Source: Solilutibacter tolerans (GTDB lineage: Bacteria > Pseudomonadota > Gammaproteobacteria > Xanthomonadales > Xanthomonadaceae). From it: a stretch of DNA of 64,000 nucleotides. The stretch spans positions 1 to 64,000 of the forward strand of contig NZ_FTLW01000006.1 of assembly GCF_900155935.1 (NCBI RefSeq), read 5' to 3'. The notes beneath the pieces are model-generated. The model was given only the letters and a program-made list of their open reading frames with translations. It was not told where the DNA came from and made no database searches. Made by a program: the position numbers and the translations under genes. Shown one piece after another: positions 56,280 through 64,000 of the stretch (its first letter is position 1; each line of letters begins with the position of its first letter).

Positions 56280-56346
56280 CGGGCTATCACGACCACCCCA
56301 ACTATATTGCCAATTACCCGAACACTTTTTGTTTTAATCCCCAACA
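56280..56346 (-). repeat. Tn7-like right end with TnsB-type repeats
   Basis: Read on the minus strand, the sequence begins TGTTGGGGATTAAAAC at 56346. It holds three roughly 22-base units beginning TTGGGG (56344), TTCGGG (56322) and TTGGGG (56301). Tn7 right ends carry overlapping 22-base TnsB sites beginning with a terminal TGT. The flanking TTAAT (56347-56351) would be the duplicated target. Confidence 0.6.
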
Positions 56347-56388
56347 TTAATGGCACGCCCCACCCCGCTTGCTTTTTTCATGCGTGGG

Positions 56389-58218
56389 TCACTCCACCGT
56401 GACCGATTTGGCCAGATTGCGCGGCTTGTCCACGTCCGTGCCACGCGCCAATGCCGCGTGGTAGGCCAAGAGTTGCACGGGGATGGAGTGCACGATGGGC
56501 GACAACACACCAACATGACGCGGCGTGCGGATGACGTGCACGCCTTCGGATTCGCTGAAGTGGCTATCGGCATCGGCAAAGACAAACATCTCGCCGCCGC
56601 GTGCACGGACCTCCTGAATGTTGGATTTCACTTTTTCCAGCAAGCTGTCGTTCGGTGCGATCACCACCACCGGCATATCGCTATCGACAAGCGCCAGCGG
56701 CCCATGTTTGAGCTCACCGGCGGGATAAGCCTCAGCGTGGATGTAGCTGATCTCTTTCAGCTTCAACGCGCCTTCGAGCGCGATCGGGTAATGCACGCCC
56801 CTCCCCAGGAACAAGGCATGATGCTTCGGTGCAAAGCGTTCGCTCCAGGTTGCAATCTGCGGTTCCAGATTCAAGGCATGCTGCACGCTGCCAGGCAAAT
56901 GACGCAGCGCTTCGACGAGTTCTGCTTCACGCCCCTCATCCAACCGACCACGCAGTTTCGCCAAGGTGCAGGTCAGGATGAACAAGGCGACCAACTGCGT
57001 GGTGAAGGCCTTGGTCGATGCCACACCGATCTCTGCACCGGCGCGGGTGTAGAACACCAGCTTGCTGGCACGCGGGATCGCGCTTTCCGGCACGTTGCAA
57101 ATGGACAGCGTCTTGTCTTGCCCCAGTGACTTCGCGTACTTCAGCGCCTCCATGGTGTCGAGGGTTTCTCCCGACTGCGAGATGGTGACGATGAGCTGCT
57201 TCGGGTTGGCCACTACCTTGCGGTAGCGATACTCGCTGGCGATGTCCACATTGCAGGCGATGCCGGCGATATCTTCCAGCCAGTACTTCGCCACCATGCC
57301 GGCGTAGTAGCTGGTACCGCAAGCGAGGATCTGCACCGACTCGACATCCCCCAGCACCTCGGCCGCATTGTCGCCGAAGAGCTGCAAATCGAAGCATCCC
57401 AGATCCGCCACGCCTTCGATGGTGTCGGCCAGCGCACGCGGCTGCTCGTGGATCTCTTTCTGCATGAAGTGGCGATAGGGCCCAAGCTCGAGCGAGGCCA
57501 GCGAGACGTCCGACACATGGACCTCGCGCTCGACCTCGGCGTCGTTGGCATCGAACACGCGGGCGCTCGCGCGCGTGAGTTCCGCGGTGTCACCTTCTTC
57601 CAGGAAGATCACACGGCGGGTTGCCTGGATGATCGCTGACACATCGGAGGCAACGAAATTCTCGCCATCCCCCAAACCGATCAACAGCGGGCACCCCATA
57701 CGCGCGACGACCATCCGGGTCGGATCGTTCTGGCTGACCACCGCGAGCGCATACGCGCCATGCAGCTCCTTGACAGCGCGCTGCAAGGCAGCGAGCAGAT
57801 CGTTCCCACCCGCCATGTGGTGATGAATGAGATGTGCGATGACTTCGGTATCGGTCTGAGATTCAAACTGATAACCGAGTGCCTGCAATCGCTCACGCTG
57901 CTCTTCGTGGTTTTCAATGATGCCGTTGTGAACCAGGGCAACGCCCTCACTCATGTGCGGATGCGCATTCGTCTCGGTCACGCCGCCATGCGTGGCCCAG
58001 CGAGTGTGACCGATGCCAAGCTGCGCGCTGAGGCCATCGGCGAGCGCGGCGGCCTCCATCTCGGACACGCGGCCGGTGCGACGCACGCGGCGCATGCTCT
58101 CTTCTTCAACCACTGCGATGCCCGACGAGTCGTAGCCACGATATTCCAGGCGCTTGAGTCCCTCGATCAGGACCGGGACCACGTCACGCTGCGCGATGGC
58201 GCCTACAATTCCACACAT
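56389..58218 (-). CDS. glmS: Glucosamine-6-phosphate synthase
   Basis: 609 residues from ATG 58218; [20 protein letters not shown] puts the catalytic cysteine right after the initiator. The amidotransferase part is followed by two SIS domains ([33 protein letters not shown]) and the closing [15 protein letters not shown]. It makes GlcN-6-P for cell-wall and LPS synthesis. The C-terminal codons form attTn7; the Tn7-like element lies just downstream. Confidence 0.97.
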   Translation of the reverse strand: MCGIVGAIAQRDVVPVLIEGLKRLEYRGYDSSGIAVVEEESMRRVRRTGRVSEMEAAALADGLSAQLGIGHTRWATHGGVTETNAHPHMSEGVALVHNGIIENHEEQRERLQALGYQFESQTDTEVIAHLIHHHMAGGNDLLAALQRAVKELHGAYALAVVSQNDPTRMVVARMGCPLLIGLGDGENFVASDVSAIIQATRRVIFLEEGDTAELTRASARVFDANDAEVEREVHVSDVSLASLELGPYRHFMQKEIHEQPRALADTIEGVADLGCFDLQLFGDNAAEVLGDVESVQILACGTSYYAGMVAKYWLEDIAGIACNVDIASEYRYRKVVANPKQLIVTISQSGETLDTMEALKYAKSLGQDKTLSICNVPESAIPRASKLVFYTRAGAEIGVASTKAFTTQLVALFILTCTLAKLRGRLDEGREAELVEALRHLPGSVQHALNLEPQIATWSERFAPKHHALFLGRGVHYPIALEGALKLKEISYIHAEAYPAGELKHGPLALVDSDMPVVVIAPNDSLLEKVKSNIQEVRARGGEMFVFADADSHFSESEGVHVIRTPRHVGVLSPIVHSIPVQLLAYHAALARGTDVDKPRNLAKSVTVE

Positions 58219-58261
58219 GCTGAGTACTCCCAAGCCAAGCTGCTGATTTTAGACGATTTAG

Positions 58262-58549
58262 CCTCGTGTTCCTCGTTTTCCCTTCCCAGACACGCTTAAC
58301 TACCTTATCGTCGCCAGCAATCCAGGGCCTTCGGCCGCCAATGGCACGGTGATACAGGATACGGTCGTCAGCGGGCTTTCCTGCACAGCCGCCACCTGCA
58401 GCACAACCACGGGGGGCGCGACCTGCCCTGGCGGCATCACGGCCCCCGCCGCCCTCTCCTTGGGAGCATTGCAGGCAGGGGGCTTGGCCATCACGACCTT
58501 CCCGCCGGGCAGCACCGTGACGCTAACGCTGACGTGCAGCGTCAACTGA
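58262..58549 (+). pseudogene. Orphan C-terminal fragment of a DUF11 protein
   Basis: About 95 codons with no start codon in the first 29. From about 58289 they read DTLNYLIVASNPGPSAANGT, then SGLSCTAATCSTTTGGATCP, ending TVTLTLTCSVN and TGA. This matches the last module of the 6847-8301 gene segment by segment (YSLTVTNAGPGPANGS; LNCTTASCTSTTGAAACP; TVTITVSCTAP). There is no room for the rest of such a gene between it and glmS. The frame before 58289 shows no resemblance. Probably a remnant; a start at ATA or ATG 58349 is unlikely. Confidence 0.7.
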
Positions 58550-58578
58550 TTCCTCAGGCACTGCGCACGGCTGGCTGA

Positions 58579-59946
58579 TCAGCTCTTGGTCGGCCGGCGC
58601 CAGCCTTCCAACGTTTGCTGGCGGCCACGCGCGACAGTCAACGCATCCTCTGGTGCATCTTTGGTGATGACCGAGCCCGCGCCGATCGTCGCCCCAGCGC
58701 CAATCTTGACCGGCGCCACCAAGGCGCTGTTGGAGCCGATGAACGCGCCGTCGGCAATCACGGTGGTCGACTTGTTCACGCCGTCGTAGTTGCAGGTGAT
58801 GGTGCCTGCACCGATGTTCACGCCTGCGCCCACCTCGGCATCGCCTATATAGCTCAAGTGATTGGCCTTGCTGGATACGCCCAGCACCGACTTCTTCACC
58901 TCGACGAAGTTGCCGATGTGCACGCCATCCGCGAGCACGGTACCGGGACGAAGCCGGGCGAACGGGCCGATCATCACCGCGCCTTCGGTGCGTGCACCTT
59001 CCAGATCAGAGTGCGCACGCACTTCCGTGCCCGGGCCGAGCACCACATCCTTCAAGCGGCAGAACGGGCCGATTTTCACGCCTTCGCCCAGCACCACCTC
59101 GCCTTCGAAGATGACGTCGACATCTACCTCGACGTCGCTCTCGGCGCGGACGGTGCCGCGCACATCCACACGCGCGGTGTCGGCAAAACGGATGCCCTGC
59201 ACGCACAGCGCCTTGACCTCGCGGCGCTGGAAGGCGCGCTCGAGCTGCGCCAATTGCCACGGGTCATTCGCGCCTTCGGTTTCCATCGGGTCAGCGACAT
59301 GGATCATTTCGGCGGCGGTGTATTCGTGTGCGGCCTGCGCAAAGACATCGGTCAGGTAGTACTCGCCCTGCGCATTCTCATTGGAAAGATTCGCCAGCCA
59401 GCTCTTCAGTGCATTGCCATCCGCTGCAAGGATGCCGGTATTGATCGTGTTGATGCGACGGATTTCCGCATCGGCATCCTTTTCTTCGACGATGGCACCG
59501 ACATTGCCCTCGGCATCGCGGACGATGCGGCCATACCCGGTCGGGTTGTCCAGATCCGCCACCAGCACCGTCAAACGCGCTTCCTTGGCCAGCAAATGAC
59601 GCAGGGTATCGGGCGTGATCAGCGGCACATCGCCATACAGCACCAGGACGCGGGCACCATCGGGAATCTGATCAATGACTTGTTGCACGGCATGACCGGT
59701 GCCCAATCGCTCGCGCTGCTCCGCCCATTGCAGGTCGGCCTGGTCGGCAAAGGCTTCACGTACTTGCTCACCCCCATGCCCATACACCACGTGGATGCCG
59801 GCCGGCGTCAGCGCCCGCGCCGCATCGATCGCATGCGCCAGCATCGGGCGGCCGGCAATCTTCTGCAGCACCTTGGGGGTGCGGGACTTCATGCGCTTGC
59901 CCTCGCCGGCGGCGAGGATGACGACATGCAACGGGGCGTCGGTCAT
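58579..59946 (-). CDS. glmU: Bifunctional GlcNAc-1-P uridyltransferase/GlcN-1-P acetyltransferase
   Basis: 455 residues from ATG 59946 (a longer frame to 60039 has no family support). The uridyltransferase part starts [20 protein letters not shown] and holds LYGDVPLI. The C-terminal left-handed beta-helix carries the acetyltransferase hexapeptides ([31 protein letters not shown]). It makes UDP-GlcNAc, the product downstream of GlmS. It diverges from the GtrA-like gene. Confidence 0.97.
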   Translation of the reverse strand: MTDAPLHVVILAAGEGKRMKSRTPKVLQKIAGRPMLAHAIDAARALTPAGIHVVYGHGGEQVREAFADQADLQWAEQRERLGTGHAVQQVIDQIPDGARVLVLYGDVPLITPDTLRHLLAKEARLTVLVADLDNPTGYGRIVRDAEGNVGAIVEEKDADAEIRRINTINTGILAADGNALKSWLANLSNENAQGEYYLTDVFAQAAHEYTAAEMIHVADPMETEGANDPWQLAQLERAFQRREVKALCVQGIRFADTARVDVRGTVRAESDVEVDVDVIFEGEVVLGEGVKIGPFCRLKDVVLGPGTEVRAHSDLEGARTEGAVMIGPFARLRPGTVLADGVHIGNFVEVKKSVLGVSSKANHLSYIGDAEVGAGVNIGAGTITCNYDGVNKSTTVIADGAFIGSNSALVAPVKIGAGATIGAGSVITKDAPEDALTVARGRQQTLEGWRRPTKS

Positions 59947-60032
59947 GCGGAGTTTCCTGGTCTTTTCCGGGATTTTACGGGACGCGCTGCTACCATGCGG
60001 CACCTTATGGATATCGCCCGCCCCCAAGTCGA

Positions 60033-60431
60033 ATGACACTGCGCAAACACTTGGGTGGTTACACAGCCATCGGCCTGGTCCAGTGGGTGGTCGAATACGG
60101 TCTGATGTTGGCGCTCAGCGAGTGGGTGATGCCGGTCGCGCCCGCCAATGTCATCGGCCGCATCTGCGGCGCCATGCTGGGCTTCTGGCTCAACGGGAAA
60201 TGGACCTTCGCCGGCGACGACACGCACGTGGGTCGTCGCGCACTGCGACGCTTCGTGTTGATGTGGATCGGCCTGACGGTCGTCAACACCTGGGCCGTGC
60301 ACCTCATCGATGCTCATTTCGGCTTGCGCATGGCGCAGTTGTTGAAGCCGGCGGCAGACCTTGCCTCCGGTGCCATCGGCTTCCTGCTTTCACGTCATTG
60401 GGTCTACAACAAGCCGGACAGCCACGCATGA
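60033..60431 (+). CDS. GtrA-like membrane protein
   Basis: 132 residues with four membrane helices and the GtrA family pattern: [20 protein letters not shown], then [20 protein letters not shown] with TF. GtrA proteins help move lipid-linked sugars across the inner membrane. It ends three bases before the hairpin shared with the ATP synthase operon. Confidence 0.88.
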   Translation: MTLRKHLGGYTAIGLVQWVVEYGLMLALSEWVMPVAPANVIGRICGAMLGFWLNGKWTFAGDDTHVGRRALRRFVLMWIGLTVVNTWAVHLIDAHFGLRMAQLLKPAADLASGAIGFLLSRHWVYNKPDSHA

Positions 60432-60433
60432 AA

Positions 60434-60454
60434 AAACCGGCGCAAGGCCGGTTT
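60434..60454 (-). terminator. Intrinsic terminator of the ATP synthase operon (bidirectional)
   Basis: AAACCGGC-GCAAG-GCCGGTTT stem; on the minus strand it is followed by a T6 run just after atpC. On the plus strand it may also stop the GtrA-like transcript. Confidence 0.88.
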
Positions 60455-60479
60455 CTTCGTTGAACACTGCCGCAAGGAC

Positions 60480-60911
60480 TCAGTGCTTGAGGTTCTTGCG
60501 CAGGCGCTCCAGCGCCGCCAACTGGGCGCTGACTTCGGCCAGACGCTTCTGCGCTTCGACGATTTCCATCGCCTCGCCACGGCCCTGCAGGATGCGCTCG
60601 GCTTCTTCCTTGGCTGCGCGAACCGCCGCCTCGTCGATGTCCTGCGCGCGCACGGCGGTGTCGGCCAGCACGGTCACGACTTCCGGCTGCACTTCCAGCA
60701 TGCCGCCCGAGATCGCAAAGTCCAGATGCTCGCCGGACGGCGTGGTCACCACGACCTTGCCGGGCTTCAGACGCGTGATCAGTGGCGCGTGCTTGGGCGC
60801 GATGCCCAGCTCGCCGACTTCACCGGTGGCCACGACCAGCACGGCCTCACCGGAGTAGATCTGCGCTTCAGCGCTGACGATGTCGCAGCGGATGGTGGTC
60901 TCGCTAGCCAT
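60480..60911 (-). CDS. atpC: ATP synthase epsilon subunit
   Basis: 143 residues. [20 protein letters not shown] and [20 protein letters not shown] are the beta-barrel domain of epsilon; the C-terminal two-helix part (LRKNLKH) inhibits reverse rotation. Last gene of the F1 operon, 33 bases after atpD, followed by the terminator. Confidence 0.96.
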   Translation of the reverse strand: MASETTIRCDIVSAEAQIYSGEAVLVVATGEVGELGIAPKHAPLITRLKPGKVVVTTPSGEHLDFAISGGMLEVQPEVVTVLADTAVRAQDIDEAAVRAAKEEAERILQGRGEAMEIVEAQKRLAEVSAQLAALERLRKNLKH

Positions 60912-60944
60912 GCAGTTCTCCGATTAACTCTCAGTTCGCGGCGA

Positions 60945-62411
<1,467 letters not shown>

Positions 62412-63278
62412 TCAGACCGCTGCCGCGCCGCCGACGATTTCCGAAATTTCTTGGGTGATGGCCGCCTGGCGGGCCTTGTTGTAGACCAGGTTCAGCGTGC
62501 CGATCAGCTTGGTGGCGTTGTCCGATGCGGCCTTCATCGCCACCATGCGGGCGGCGTGCTCGCTGGCGACGTTTTCCATGACGGCCTGGTACACCAGCGA
62601 CTCGACGTAACGGGTCATCAGGTGCTCCAGCACCGTTTGCGCGTCGGGTTCGTAGATGTAGTCCCAGCTGTGACGGCCCATCTGGGCATCGGCCGGGGGC
62701 AGCGGCAGCAGCTGGTCGAACGCCGCGCGCTGGGTCATGGTGTTGACGAAGTCGTTGTAGCAAAGGAACACGCGGTCGACGTTGCCGGCGTCATACGCAT
62801 CCAGCATCACCTTGATCACGCCGATGAGTTGTTCGACGTGCGGCGTGTCGCCCAGGTGCGTGACCGTAGCCAGCATGTTGACCTTGATGCGGCGGAAGAA
62901 CACCGAGGCCTTCTGGCCGATGGTGACGATGTCAACTTCCACGCCCTGCTCGTGCCACTTGCGGATCTCGCCCAGCAGCTTGCGGAACAGGTTGTTGTTG
63001 AGGCCGCCAGCCAGGCCGCGGTCCGAGGACACGACGATGTAGCCGACGCGCTTGACGCCCTCGCGCTCCACCATCCACGGATGCACGTAATCGGTGCCGT
63101 TGGCCTGCGCCACGTGGCCGATCAACTGCTTCATCGCACGCGCATACGGGCGCGAAGCCTTCATGCGCTCCTGCGCCTTGCGGATCTTGGAGGCCGAGAC
63201 CATTTCCAGCGCACGCGTCACCTTGCGGGTGTTCTGCACCGACTTGATCTTGGATTTGATTTCGCGTCCGCCTGCCAT
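62412..63278 (-). CDS. atpG: ATP synthase gamma subunit
   Basis: 288 residues. The N-terminal helix [20 protein letters not shown] and the C-terminal [20 protein letters not shown], then [15 protein letters not shown], form the rotating coiled coil of F1. 45 bases upstream of atpD. Confidence 0.97.
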   Translation of the reverse strand: MAGGREIKSKIKSVQNTRKVTRALEMVSASKIRKAQERMKASRPYARAMKQLIGHVAQANGTDYVHPWMVEREGVKRVGYIVVSSDRGLAGGLNNNLFRKLLGEIRKWHEQGVEVDIVTIGQKASVFFRRIKVNMLATVTHLGDTPHVEQLIGVIKVMLDAYDAGNVDRVFLCYNDFVNTMTQRAAFDQLLPLPPADAQMGRHSWDYIYEPDAQTVLEHLMTRYVESLVYQAVMENVASEHAARMVAMKAASDNATKLIGTLNLVYNKARQAAITQEISEIVGGAAAV

Positions 63279-63356
63279 CTCTTTTCTCGTGAGGGCGGGC
63301 CAAGCCCGCCGTTTCGATTGAGTTCGTCGTCTTGGGGCCTAAGCCGCCTTGATGAC

Positions 63357-64000
63357 TTACCAGGTGCCCGTCTTGGCGAAGTCTTCGATGCCACGCTTGA
63401 ACGCAGCTTCGAGCTCGTCGTTCCAGTCGCCGGTCTCGTCGATCTTCTGCATGGTGTCGGCCATGCTGTTGGCGAAGTGCGCCTGCAGGCCTTCCTCGAA
63501 GGCGCCGACCTTGGACACCGGCACGTCATCCATGTAGCCCTTGTCGGCGGCGTAGATCGACAGCGCCTGCTGGGCGACCGACATCGGCAGGTACTGCTTC
63601 TGCTTCATCAGTTCGGTCACGCGCTGGCCGCGCTCGAGCTGCTTGCGGGTCGCATCATCCAGGTCCGAAGCGAACTGCGCGAACGCCGCCAGCTCACGGT
63701 ACTGGGCGAGCGCGATACGAATACCGCCCGACAGCTTCTTCATGATCTTGGTCTGGGCGGCGCCACCGACGCGCGAGACCGAGATACCGGCGTTCACGGC
63801 CGGACGGATACCGGCGTTGAAGAGGTCCGTTTCCAAGAAGATCTGGCCGTCGGTGATCGAGATCACGTTGGTCGGCACGAACGCGGACACGTCACCGGCC
63901 TGCGTTTCGATGATCGGCAGCGCGGTCAGCGAACCGGTCTTGCCCTTCACGGCGCCGTTGGTGAACTTCTCGACGTACTCTTCCGACACGCGGGCTGCAC
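63357..64000 (-). CDS. atpA: ATP synthase alpha subunit, C-terminal part (partial)
   Basis: The 3' part of atpA, about 214 codons; the gene runs off the right edge of the window. [39 protein letters not shown] and [15 protein letters not shown] match the alpha subunit after the Walker site. The GTG at 63989 is an internal codon, not a start; the frame continues A-A-R upstream. Confidence 0.96.
   Translation of the reverse strand, partial: AARVSEEYVEKFTNGAVKGKTGSLTALPIIETQAGDVSAFVPTNVISITDGQIFLETDLFNAGIRPAVNAGISVSRVGGAAQTKIMKKLSGGIRIALAQYRELAAFAQFASDLDDATRKQLERGQRVTELMKQKQYLPMSVAQQALSIYAADKGYMDDVPVSKVGAFEEGLQAHFANSMADTMQKIDETGDWNDELEAAFKRGIEDFAKTGTW

Larger units (their letters stand above)
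44550..56346 (-). mobile_element. Tn7-like transposon at attTn7, with arsenic-resistance cargo
   Basis: All five Tn7 genes are recognisable, in order from the glmS side: tnsA, tnsB (5' part only), tnsC, tnsD, tnsE. Right-end-like repeats end at 56346, about 42 bases after the glmS stop. glmS ends in [11 protein letters not shown], whose coding sequence is the site TnsD proteins recognise. The orientation (glmS, right end, tnsA pointing away) is canonical for Tn7. The cargo of about 5.7 kb interrupts tnsB. The left limit given is the tnsE stop; the true left end is unknown. Loss of the TnsB catalytic domain and two frameshifts suggest an element no longer able to move by itself. Confidence 0.85.

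Overview
The window is high-GC chromosomal DNA from a gammaproteobacterium, most likely of the Xanthomonadaceae/Lysobacteraceae (Lysobacter, Thermomonas or Stenotrophomonas-like). This is inferred from gene content and order: recQ-cutA-dsbD, aroQ-accB-accC-prmA-DUF3426-fis-purH, and atpAGDC next to glmU and glmS. No 16S gene is present to confirm it. Left part (1-8.3 kb): the 3' tail of an IS481-type transposase, an ECF sigma factor divergent from a large trimeric autotransporter adhesin with collagen-like repeats, a secreted protein overlapping a lipoprotein gene, and a secreted DUF11-repeat protein. Centre left (8.4-26.5 kb): housekeeping operons (RecQ; CutA-DsbD-TlpA-like redox genes; AroQ-AccB-AccC-PrmA; Fis; PurH; PurD) and a four-gene Roadblock/small-GTPase cassette with a perfect CRP/Clp-type box upstream. 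Defence block (26.5-33.1 kb): a type III restriction-modification pair (res, mod) and a DUF262-DUF1524 nuclease that appears to end in a RAMA domain. Centre right (33.2-44.2 kb): mostly ordinary single genes (acpH, GNAT, MFS-acyltransferase fusion, dispanin/DUF2752 pair, nudC, erpA, rppH, tRNA-Met, queD, phasin, bioD, TMEM175-like channel, msrC). The most unusual feature is at 44.5-56.35 kb: a Tn7-like transposon lying just downstream of glmS in the canonical Tn7 orientation (glmS 3' end, right-end repeats, tnsA, tnsB, tnsC, tnsD, tnsE). Its tnsB is cut after about 150 codons by an arsenic-resistance cargo (arsR, arsC, acr3, arsC, GAPDH, arsJ, plus a divergent PhoU-like gene). The cargo therefore sits inside the transposition operon rather than at the far end. 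tnsD and tnsE each look split by a one-base frameshift in a G run. The left end was not found, so the element is probably immobile now. The right edge (56.4-64 kb) holds glmS, an orphan DUF11 fragment resembling the tail of the 6.8-8.3 kb gene, glmU, a GtrA-like gene and the end of the ATP synthase operon (atpC, atpD, atpG and a partial atpA).
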